Assembly: GCA_029339505.1 (NCBI GenBank)
Contig: JAQISU010000123.1
Coordinates: 310,001-374,000 of the forward strand
Origin: Unio delphinus
Lineage: Eukaryota; Mollusca; Bivalvia; Unionida; Unionidae
Direction of reading: 5' to 3'
DNA length: 64,000 bases
The position numbers and the translations under genes were made by a program. The notes below the pieces were generated by a model that saw nothing but the letters and a program-made list of their open reading frames with translations, ran no database searches and had not been told where the DNA came from. Positions 7,422 to 15,140 of the stretch are shown here, one piece after another. Position 1 is the stretch's first letter. The number at the start of each line of letters is the position of its first letter.

Positions 7422-8078
7422 TGGTATAGGGTGTGATTTTGGATAGTATATAGTAGGGTTTGTTTTGGCTGCTTCCCCGTGTGAGTGGTTAGTATAGGGT
7501 GTGATTTTGGATAGTATATAGTAGGGTTTGTTTTTGGCTGCTTCCCCGTGTGTGTGGTTAGTATAGGGTGTGATTTTGGATAGTATATGATAGGGTGTGT
7601 TTTGGCTGCTTCCCCGTGTGTGTGGTTAGTATAGGGTGTGATTTTGGATAGTATATAGTAGGGTTTGTTTTGGCTGCTTCCCCGTGTGTGTGGTTAGTAT
7701 AGGGTGTGATTTTGGATAGTATATAATAGGGTTTGTTTTGGCTGCTTCCCCGTGTGTGTGGTTAGTATAGGGTGTGATTTTGGATAGTATATAATAGGGT
7801 TTGTTTTGGCTGCTTCCCCGTGTGTGTGGTTAGTATAGGGTGTGATTTTGGATAGTATATAATAGGGTGTGTTTTGGCTGCTTCCCCGTGTGTGTGGTTA
7901 GTATAGGGTGTGATTTTGGATAGTATATAATAGGGTGTGTTTTGGCTGCTTCCCCGTGTGTGGTTAGTATAGGGTGTGATTTTGGATAGTATATAGTAGG
8001 GTTTGTTTTGGCTGCTTCCCCGTGTGTGTGGTTAGTATAGGGTGTGATTTTGGATAGTATATAATAGGATTTGTGGAT
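7422..8078 (+). repeat. Tandem array, ~68-bp unit, about ten copies, between accessory genes 2 and 3
   Basis: The unit contains GTATAGGGTGTGATTTTGGA, then a TATATAGTAGGG part and GGCTGCTTCCCCGTGTGTG. Copies are nearly identical and differ mainly in the number of GT repeats and in TATATAGT versus TATATAAT. The last copy is truncated about 30 bp before promoter copy 3. Each unit holds TATA-like strings, so it could modulate transcription or replication, or be a plain expansion. Confidence 0.9.
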
Positions 8079-8104
8079 AGTATCTAATATGACAAGTGAA
8101 TGTA

Positions 8105-8145
8105 GGGGGTGTTTACTTTCACGTCCGTGCTTAAGATATATATAC
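8105..8145 (+). promoter_or_regulatory. Shared promoter module, copy 3 (accessory gene 3)
   Basis: GGGGGTGTTTACTTTCACGT continues as CCGTGCTTAAG and then a TATA box (ATATATATAC, about 8136-8145). It is more diverged than copies 1 and 2, but the spacing from CACGTCCG to the TATA box is unchanged. The ATG at 8192 lies about 50 nt downstream. Confidence 0.7.
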
Positions 8146-8191
8146 TCAAAGTGACTGACATTAGAACCATTCCACGGAATAACCATAGAAG

Positions 8192-8779
8192 ATGGCAAAA
8201 GCATCAAGTTTATTCAACAATTTAAGACACAGCTATTTCTGGATATTAGACGGGGAATATGAAGTGGAAAAACTACATCATAAATGGAAGATTGCGAAGA
8301 GTTTGGACTTTGCAAAAAGACTGAAAATAGCCAGGGAGCTCTTAGGAGGAATGCTAGAAGAAGAAGCCAAAAAGTTACGAGGCTGCATTAATCCACCCTA
8401 TGTTAGAGTGGGGACATTGAAGCAAGTAATAGATATTGTCGGAAACGTCAAGTGTTTTTTGGATAATATCTTGACAGAGTACCCCCATGTCCAAAAGGGT
8501 TTGGACCCGCTCAAGAAAGCTGAAGAACTGATGAGAAAGGAACTATTAGAAGAAGTGAAGAAGATCAAAGATAACTGGAGTAAGGAGAGAAAGGAAAGAA
8601 AGGACAATGAAAACCAAAAAAAGAAAAAGGACTTTGAAAGATTAAATAACAATTGGATAAAGATACAAGAGAAGTTTAGAGCTATGGGGCATCCTGACTG
8701 GATTCCCGAAGAAGAAAAGAAGAAGAAAACGGGAATCATTGGTAAAATCAAAAGGTGGTGGAACAATGCCAGAAAATAA
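8192..8779 (+). CDS. Accessory gene 3: helical, lysine-rich protein
   Basis: This is a 195-residue protein beginning at ATG 8192 (context gaagATGg, like its sisters). Residues 1-70 are helical with aromatic residues (YFWILDGEYEVEKLHHKWK). The middle (about 70-115) has mixed hydrophobic helices, 115-155 is a Lys/Glu-rich coiled coil, and the C-terminus (GIIGKIKRWWNNARK) is a short amphipathic basic helix that could touch membranes or nucleic acid (inference). No family recognised. The stop is 21 nt before the third stem-loop. Confidence 0.65.
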   Translation: MAKASSLFNNLRHSYFWILDGEYEVEKLHHKWKIAKSLDFAKRLKIARELLGGMLEEEAKKLRGCINPPYVRVGTLKQVIDIVGNVKCFLDNILTEYPHVQKGLDPLKKAEELMRKELLEEVKKIKDNWSKERKERKDNENQKKKKDFERLNNNWIKIQEKFRAMGHPDWIPEEEKKKKTGIIGKIKRWWNNARK

Positions 8780-8799
8780 AAGAAGAAGAAATATCCAAA

Positions 8800-8835
8800 G
8801 GCTCTTTTCAGGGCCACTCATAAGTCTCGAAAAGA
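8800..8835 (+). terminator. Histone-type 3' stem-loop with purine block, copy 3 (closest to canonical)
   Basis: CCAAA precedes the stem GGCTCT/AGGGCC (8800-8805 and 8810-8815) with loop TTTC, then ACTCA, and GAAAAGA at 8829-8835, once more 14 nt after the stem. Against the canonical GGCTCTTTTCAGAGCC there is a single change (AGGGCC for AGAGCC), which turns a U-A pair into a U-G wobble. Relative to copies 1 and 2, the first pair changes from A-U to G-C, a compensatory change that supports selection on RNA structure. Confidence 0.8.
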
Positions 8836-8921
8836 TAGTAGCTTTCATTGCCACCCTTTTTTTCCCTTGTCCCTAGACAGTTTCCCTATACCCATACAAA
8901 TCATATTCCCCATGTTCCATG

Positions 8922-9176
8922 TCCCTTGAGGCTAAATAGGCCCAAATAGTTCCCATGTTCAATTCCCCTTGACGCTAGATAGGCCCACCATGTTCAATTC
9001 CCCTTGACGCTAGATAGGCCCACCATGTTCAATTTCCCTTGACGCTAGATAGGCCCAAATAGTTCCCATGTTAAATTCCCCTTGACGCTAGATAGGCCCA
9101 CCATGTTAAATTCCCCTTGACGCTAGATTAGCCCAAGCTGTTTTTGACTGGATTTTCCCTTGACGCTAGAGTGCCC
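8922..9176 (+). repeat. Tandem array, ~33-46-bp unit, about seven copies
   Basis: CCTTGACGCTAGATAGGCCC recurs with spacers carrying CATGTTCAATTCC or an extra AAATAGTTCC. The spacers vary little and the units are direct, not palindromic. It follows the last accessory gene and may mark the element's right-hand boundary region. Confidence 0.85.
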
Positions 9177-9213
9177 CATATTACTACTCCTGGTGCAAAT
9201 GGAGATTTCGAAT

Positions 9214-10140
9214 AAATGAAAAAGACAGTTAGGCCAGATGCGATAAAATCCAATTGTTCAGAATCTTTCCAGGGGAATAGATATTTATTATCGTTACAAC
9301 AACAACAACGCGAACCTTCTCAACAACAACCGCTAAAAGTTAAATCTGGTCTTAAAGATGTCTTTACGTCTTAGGATATTAAGAATATGAAGAATCCGGA
9401 TAAAACAGTAAATTTTTCTGGATATGGATACGATAAAGCAGAACAATACTTAAGATCTAAAATTGTTGGGGTTATTAAACGTTAAGATTGGATCAAACGA
9501 TGTAATTCTTATTGCTGAAGATCGTCAGCCTGTCAGAGATGATGATGAAGAATTTATAAATTTAAAAGTAAATAACCGAATATGATCCAGAAGATCTTCG
9601 CGATGTTACTCAAATTGTTTTTTTTTTCTTCTTTGTCTAAGTCAGAAGGAAGTGGTCATAGTTCATGTCCTAATAATATTCTTTCTGACGACGTAGATCG
9701 ATTATACATTCTGATTCGAGGAAAACGAGCTGGAAATAATTAGAGAAAGAAGAAGGAAAATATACGAAAGATATTGGCAGAAAATTAATCGGTAAAGTTA
9801 CTCAAGGTGGATCATGTGATCATATTGTACAAGATCAATTATAGTGGATGTTGAACTCAGTTTTATAATTGCTGATACCGCATGCGAGAATACGTTTATA
9901 AGTCAAGAAACAGCTTTTTAGTCAAATGGAACTAAATTAGGTACAATTGTAAGTTATACTGATGGTGAGTCATCGCAGTTTATCCATTTAAGATCAACAA
10001 TGCTCGAATGTTTCAATAAATCTATGATCGGTGATAAATATATTTCCTGACACCACGGTCAGAGTTGCCACAGAATCATTTTATAACGAAGGAAAATGTT
10101 CAAACTTACTTACGTTTACAGGTACTGGTTAGGGAGAGTG
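9214..10140 (+). pseudogene. Decayed AT-rich coding remnants, unidentified (viral block)
   Basis: Long stretches read as protein in the plus frames but are broken by stops and frame changes. Starting at ATG 9217 there is a Gln-rich segment, then GYGYDKAEQYLRSKIVGV. Later frames give SDDVDRLYILIRGKRAGN and HLRSTMLECFNKSMIGD. Composition and codon flavour match the helicase remnant downstream, so it is probably part of the same decayed insertion. I cannot assign a family. Confidence 0.4.
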
Positions 10141-10148
10141 GAGAATAA

Positions 10149-10176
10149 AAAAAAAGTCCTTTTTAGAGCTATTGAC
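10149..10176 (+). terminator. Degenerate stem-loop resembling the accessory-gene 3' ends
   Basis: AGTCCTTTTTAGAGCT follows an A-run. A 6-bp stem with loop TTTT forms with one mismatch and one wobble. The following GACTTTCATTG resembles GCTTTCATTG after copy 3. It may be an eroded relative of the histone-type ends, but there is no purine block at the expected place. Confidence 0.3.
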
Positions 10177-10581
10177 TTTCATTGTTTTAATAGGGTCTTC
10201 CACTTGGTTTCGGAAACCCTCCTTGACAAGCTCTATCCAAAAAGCCTAACTTGATCATTTTCGGACCCACTGCTCAAAATTAACAATCTAATTCTCTCTG
10301 ACAGTGGCTACCTTTCAAATGACGTTTAGTCATATCAGCAAAAGAAATTGTTAGGGACATATAATATGTACACTTTTGTACTAGAAGATTGGCATAGATA
10401 GGAACGTAATTTAATTCTTCAACTCTACCATTTGATGAATTGCATCGGTGGCTTACACAATTTTGGCATAGGGAAATCCACTAGAAAAACTGGATTGAAT
10501 TTGGAATAAGCGTACGTACTTTCGATTGGTTGATAGGTTGAGTGCGTGATGGGTCTATTCCCACTCACCCAGGTCTAACAC

Positions 10582-10724
10582 TCATATCATTAGCCCCTTT
10601 TTAGGGGTATGATATGACGACCAAATTAAATAGCGCACTCTGTGCGCATAAACGCCAGGAAGATGTGGCACCATTCCATCTTCCTGGATAAATTAAATCA
10701 CTGCCATGTAAATAAATGGCAGTG
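10582..10724 (+). other. Cluster of four hairpins before the helicase remnant
   Basis: Four inverted repeats stand in a row: TCATATCAT...CCCC/GGGG...ATGATATGA (10582-10617); GCGCAC/GTGCGC with a 3-nt loop (10633-10647); CCAGGAAGATG/CATCTTCCTGG (10655-10687); CACTGCCAT/ATGGCAGTG (10699-10724). A fifth, weaker one (TGAG..CTCA with TGGG/CCCA) may sit at about 10537-10566. Arms differ between hairpins, so this is not one repeat unit. Possible roles are transcript ends, an origin or a packaging signal. Confidence 0.8.
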
Positions 10725-10796
10725 CAAAATAGTGAACATATGACCCTAGTGGCCGGTTTCACTTTAAATCCAACTATTCATTCATAAAACAAAAAA

Positions 10797-12159
10797 TGTT
10801 ACACGGTTATACCGAATCCGCTGATGTTACCGTTAAAGATATGTATCGTAAAAAAAAATAAGTTATATTTATCATCAGCGCCATCTGTGTATGATCCCGT
10901 ATCCATAATATTGACTTTTTATCTCAGGGCCGGACCTAAATTTTTCGGGGGGGGGGGCCCAAACTTGTTATTGGGTTAAGCGAGCCTTCTAGGGAGGGGA
11001 GGGGGGGCCGGGGGCAGGCCCCACCGCAAATTTTTTTTTTCAAGGATGCAAAATGGTGCAATCTGGTGCTATCTGAACTTTGAAAAAAGGATCGAACAAA
11101 AGTCACTAAAAACTGCAATGTTTTAAAAACACTAAAAAAAAGATACAAAAAAAAGAAATAAATTAAAAAAATTAAAAAATTCGGACCCCCCTTTGCATCT
11201 TTTATCAAAAGCAGTGAATAGTTTTTTTTTAAAGGGGGGGGGGGGGGGCGGGCCCGCTGGGCCCCTATAGCAGGTCCGGCCCTGTATCTATTCGAATCTG
11301 GTGGTTGTGGTAAAACAACTCGAATTTTTAAATGATTTAGTCAGGGTTTGGATTCAGTCGTGCTAACACTATACGCATATACTTGCGAGAGAAATGAAAA
11401 AGAGAGGTGTAATATCATATACTTATCACATCTTATATTGACGGAAGGGAGATAAATGGACTTTTGATCAAATGGGTGAGAAATATCTACCTAAAATAAT
11501 AATAATTTGGGATGGAACATTTGCCGTTTTATTAGATGAGTTAAATATGTTTCTGAATTATTTACTGTTAAAGAACACTGCGGTAACAATGAGCTTAAGA
11601 AACTAATCAGACTAAAACCAAAAATATTCAATGTGGAGTAATGCATGAAACAATTTTAGAAACTTATACGAGCGATTTTTGGGATAAATGGAGACCAAAC
11701 GATTTGATAGTGGCAAATAAAAAGATAGTTCGTAATACGCTTCAAAGAAATTATTTATATTACATTAAGACAATAAATTCAGATCTACCCATACCGTTGT
11801 GTTATCGAACAGCAGATACACGACGACAGAATATTAACGTTGATATTCCAGGATTGTCAGAAAAACGAAATCTTGTTTTAAATGATATTGTCCTAGTTGA
11901 CGTCAGTATTTTCGAGAAAGCGTTAACTACGGACAAAAGTAAATGGACGCTAGGATACGCAATGATGATCCATTCATCACAACGATTAACCATTTCTGAT
12001 ACGCGAGTTTGGATCGTCGATGATCGTATCGAACAGTCAAGTTTAGTGTATCTTATAGTGTCTCGAGTCAGAAGAATGTCTGAGTTGCGGAGAGTTATCA
12101 TAGACATTACAGAAACTGTTGGTGATGTTACTGACAATGAAAAAGTAAGATTATTTTAG
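10797..12159 (+). pseudogene. SF1 helicase remnant (Pif1/RecD-like), viral type, split by a MITE
   Basis: The reading begins at ATG 10797 (MLHGYTESADVTVKDMYRK), breaks at a stop, resumes past a MITE at 10925-11284 with a Walker A-like ESGGCGKTTRI (about 11291-11325) and a Walker B-like VLLDELNMF (about 11528), then an intact 172-residue stretch from 11641 with LGYAMMIHSSQRLTI and LVYLIVSRVRRMSELRRV, the conserved C-terminal motifs of SF1 helicases. In the IHSSQ motif, R stands where the family usually has G, another sign of decay. Such helicases occur in large DNA viruses and virus-like elements. Several stops and frame changes make it non-functional. Confidence 0.7.
10925..11284 (+). mobile_element. 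360-bp MITE inserted in the helicase remnant
   Basis: It has perfect 13-bp terminal inverted repeats CAGGGCCGGACCT / AGGTCCGGCCCTG. The 5-bp direct repeat TATCT flanks it on both sides (10920-10924 and 11285-11289). The interior has G-runs near both ends and AT-rich non-coding middle. CAGGG termini recall hAT elements, but an 8-bp duplication is not seen, so the superfamily is open. Confidence 0.85.
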
Positions 12160-12166
12160 TTATCAA

Positions 12167-12412
12167 CAATGTGACAAAAAAAATAAGAGCGTCTTTGATC
12201 TTGACGCCGACTTTATCATGACACTAAAACAACAACAGAATAATCATCGTGCTGACTGTAACACAGCAAGGTTGTGGAACAGTATTCTTAATAATTCAAG
12301 ACAATTTACCGTAGATAGAAAAGATAGTAGTCTTGGTCATACACGAGAAGATGTGATGCTGACCTGTCTTGAGTGTAATCGACGCAAAGGTGCTGGCACC
12401 ATGCAAAAGTGA
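12167..12412 (+). pseudogene. HNH-like endonuclease fragment
   Basis: The frame from 12218 reads QFTVDRKDSSLGHTREDV and then LTCLECNRRKG. The DR.D..LGHT..NV.L.C..CN pattern is typical of HNH nucleases carried by viruses and mobile elements; the final CxxC would bind zinc. The upstream zinc pair is poorly preserved and no convincing start exists. It follows the helicase remnant directly, as expected if both came from one viral insertion. Confidence 0.45.
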
Positions 12413-12604
12413 CTGCGGTGGTAATTGTCTGTCTTCCGGAACAACTTGTAATTGTTCAGGTGTAAATCCTCGTTGAGGAGCAGTTGAATCTAATTTGGAT
12501 GTTGCAGGTCTACTCTTGGCTGTAATCACGCTAGAACTTGTATATGTCGTAATACTCCAGATTGGATAAGTTGCTCTTTTGTTTATCCTGGGTATTAAGC
12601 ACAT
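12413..12604 (-). pseudogene. Possible minus-strand gene tail, unidentified
   Basis: The minus frame is open over about 60 codons (ITTYTSSSVITAKSRPATSK, then PEQLQVVPEDRQLPPQSL) with a composition like a structural-protein tail, converging on the HNH fragment. It may be chance. I could not extend it beyond 12604. Confidence 0.2.
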
Positions 12605-12808
12605 TGAGTTTCTTGTAATTTTCTTAATGAAGTCAATATTACCACCTTTTTGTGGTCCTGAGTTAGGGAGATAAATATATATTTTTTGTCCTACATTTCA
12701 CACAGTTGACGACGACCGCACGCTTTTTATTGTTTTATTAGTATTATTGTTACTCCATCTGTAGGGATGGGTGCTCTACATTTTATACAATTTAGATCAA
12801 TATTATTT

Positions 12809-13325
12809 AGTGTGTGTGTGTGTGTGTGTGTGTAATTAGGGATTTTAACGTAGCTTTATAATAAAAACAATCAGTCATATCGCTACGATATCTGCAGTGA
12901 GGCAGTTTATAGTGATGTCCAGCACTGGGCATCATGTAACAGACATGTAGCATGATGTCCCACCCAGTCACATTATCCGGATCGACCAGTCTTAACACCA
13001 GGTCGACCAGTCTTACAGTCCCAGATTACCCATTAGGCAGAGTAGGCAACTGCCTATGGGCCCCGCGACTTTTATGGGCCCCATCAGGGGCCCCCATGAG
13101 ACCGTGACCGTGGGTCTGGGGCCCCAAAAGTTTGACTGCCTATGGGCCTCCACGGTGCTTAATCCGGCGCTGCAGTCTTAACACTAACCTCTAAATTTTG
13201 AGCGTCAAGCGAGACAGCTGTTAGTACCATTTTTATATCTTTGGTATGACTTGCCCGGGGATCGAAACCATGACTTCCCGCTTCAGCGGCGGACGCTCTA
13301 AACAGTAGACCACCGGAGCGGTTAT
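12809..13325 (-). repeat. tRNA-headed SINE, minus strand, interrupted by a hAT MITE
   Basis: Read on the minus strand, it begins with a tRNA-like head at about 13325-13250 (A box within TGGTCTACTGTTTAGAGCG, B box GGTTTCGATCCCC), continues into a body shared with copies at 17.2, 17.5 and 32.3 kb, and ends in a (CA)n tail at 12809-12832. A 157-bp MITE sits in the body. Confidence 0.75.
13016..13172. mobile_element. hAT-type MITE, 157 bp, copy 1
   Basis: Imperfect terminal inverted repeats start CAGTCCCAGATTA on the left and CAGCGCCGGATTA on the right (reverse complement). A perfect 8-bp duplication, CAGTCTTA, flanks it (13008-13015 and 13173-13180). A same-length copy in the other orientation lies at 57350-57506 with its own 8-bp duplication. 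Confidence 0.92.
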
Positions 13326-13343
13326 TATTATATTTGTATAACA

Positions 13344-13774
13344 TGGATGTCATTGATTTCTCAGCGACACGAAAGCAAGAACCAGTAAAACATCATCCAG
13401 CGCTACCGAATTCCATCAGATAAATTATCATATGTTCATCTAGAAGTAGAAAGACACAATTACTGCTAAATTTGATAATGAGATGACTCAAGTGGGATAA
13501 GTAAAATTTAGTATCTCCGTCAGTTGATGATCAAAAATGTTACGATATGTTTAAAGATTTTAATGAAAACGCAAAATTATTAAATAAAGTATTATTAAAT
13601 AAAGGTGATGATATTATAAATTTTATTACCGATATTGATAAATTTCCGAGCGTCGATGAATTTGATGGATTTATTAATAATTTAGTTGTTTATGATAATG
13701 TTATGCTTGATAAACAATCAAATCCAGCTCAGATATTTTCTCGTGGTAGGCAAAAAAAAAAAATACTGATGTGA
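13344..13774 (+). pseudogene. A32-type (FtsK/HerA) packaging ATPase remnant
   Basis: Fragments read HHPALPNSIR followed by a damaged Walker A (RSRKTQLLLNLI), then, after stops and a frame change, a 75-codon open stretch from about 13535 containing NNLVVYDNVMLDKQ (Walker B region; the second acidic position is N instead of D) and PAQIFSRGRQ, which matches the conserved FSRGRH motif of A32-like viral genome-packaging ATPases. It is clearly inactive. Together with the helicase and HNH remnants it points to a decayed dsDNA virus or virus-like element. It is AT-rich, unlike the intact element at the left edge. Confidence 0.65.
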
Positions 13775-13779
13775 TTTAA

Positions 13780-14630
13780 GTTACTCAAAAGACATTATTT
13801 CTTTGCATTTAGTTATGTAGGTATCGTGAAATGGTTATGCATTCTATTCTGCGGAAAGTAATAAGCATGATTTGCCTTTTTATTGCACACATCTTAAATT
13901 AGATTTGCTCACGCTATGTAAGCTCTTAACATGACCCTCGGAAACCCGAACAGGTCGCAGTAGAGATGCTGACAAGCCTTTTATACTTCCCAAAGATTTC
14001 TGCAGAATTCTGCGCCTGGCAAGCGACCCCTAACTAGTATGCGAGGTAACGACGAGAGTGTTCATAATGTGCCAAAGTGGAAACGAGGCTATTTATTACA
14101 TATGAAAGTTACACATGCATTCCTCGCATAATAACATCGTGAAATTAAAAAGTTAAATTGATGATTCATGATAATTTTTAATAGGAATATCAAATGTATG
14201 CGGGAATGACACCAATCATCATTGGTATTCAATAACGGGAGGCATTAATGAATAATTTCATATTGTCTATGTTGGCAACACCTACCCACATAGCTACGAT
14301 GTCATAACCCCGTCTATGACGTAGAGGCACCAGTGCGAGTACTACCGCTCACTGTTTTACCATTGAAAGTTTTATGAAGAATGACCTTAATTTAGTAACT
14401 GTTTAAAATAAAGAGGCTAGATTTCAACTCAGGATGACTTTTCCTGTCTCGTTGTGGGATAAAGTTTACAACTTTTGCCGGTATTGAGCAAACGACACCA
14501 AAATATGACATATTTGCATTATTTCTGTTTTGAAAAATTCTAGCTTCAACGTAGTCTTTTGTTTAAGTTTTTCCTTAAGTCTTTTTGAGCCTATAGGTGA
14601 CCAATACGGCCCGTGTTTAGCCCAGTTTCA
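13780..14630. other. No gene seen
   Basis: AT-rich sequence with no sizeable ORF, clear repeat or RNA gene. A short palindrome (ACCAATCATCATTGGT, 14211-14226) is the only local structure noted. Confidence 0.5.
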
Positions 14631-14635
14631 CTGGA

Positions 14636-15140
14636 ATATGAAAGGTAGTATTCATCCTGGATGAAGTGTACTATCCATCTTGGATGAAGCGTACCATTCA
14701 TCCTGGAATTAAGCATACTATCCGTATTGGATGAAGCGTACCATCCATATTGGATCAAGCGTATCATTGATTCTGGATGAAGCGTACTATCTTGGATGAA
14801 GCGTACCATTCATCCTGGAATGAAGCGTACTATCCATCTTGGATGAAGCGTACCATTGATCCTGGAATGGAGCATACTATCCATCTTGGATGAAGCGTAC
14901 CATTGATCCTGGATGAAGCGTACTATTTTGGATGAAGCGTACTATCTTGTATGAAGCGTACCATTGATCCTGGATGAAGCGTACTATTTAGTATGAACCG
15001 TACCATTCATATTGGATGAAGCGTACTATCTACCTTAGATGCAGCGTACAATCCTTCTGGTATGAAGTGTAACATTCATCCGCGAATGAAGCTTACTATC
15101 TTTCTTGTATGAAGCGTAGTATCCATCTGGATGGAAAGCT
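14636..15140 (+). repeat. Degenerate tandem array, ~17/34-bp unit
   Basis: TGGATGAAGCGTACCATTCA and TGGATGAAGCGTACTATC-type units alternate, with CATCCTGGA or CATCTTGGA spacers, for about 500 bp (roughly 25 half-units). Units are more diverged at both ends. A minus-strand ORF of 72 codons here is only the repeat read through. Confidence 0.85.

Larger units (their letters stand above)
1..8842 (+). mobile_element. Polinton/adintovirus-like integrated element, left end outside window
   Basis: This block carries ten or eleven same-strand ORFs with no internal stops or frameshifts: integrase, membrane protein, two capsid-type proteins, a basic core protein, a Cys/His protein, an adenain-like protease and three accessory genes. 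That gene set is the morphogenesis module of Polinton/Maverick elements and adintoviruses (family knowledge). The base composition is more balanced than the flanking AT-rich DNA. I see no terminal inverted repeat: the left end is cut by the window and the right end is uncertain, placed just after the third stem-loop. Protein-primed DNA polymerase B and packaging ATPase are not seen here; they may lie to the left. The intact frames suggest a recent or still active insertion. Confidence 0.8.

Noticed and set aside
5956..8779. Accessory genes as histones or histone-like proteins, because of their 3' ends
   Set aside because: None shows a histone fold sequence; they are acidic/basic coiled-coil proteins, so only the RNA ends are histone-like.
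8398..8817. 139-codon minus-strand ORF rich in Phe/Leu/Ser
   Set aside because: It is the antisense of the lysine-rich accessory gene 3; the Phe runs mirror AAA/AAG codons.
6358..8835. Bacterial rho-independent terminators
   Set aside because: The stem-loops are preceded, not followed, by homopolymer runs, lack a U-tract, and stand in an animal genome; the histone-type reading explains flank and purine block.
7422..9176. Possible CRISPR array (regular repeats)
   Set aside because: The units are direct tandem repeats without unique spacers, in a eukaryotic context and with no cas genes.
13535..13774. A functional small gene at the intact 75-codon frame
   Set aside because: It holds only the Walker B part of a packaging ATPase whose upstream half is broken by stops and a frame change.
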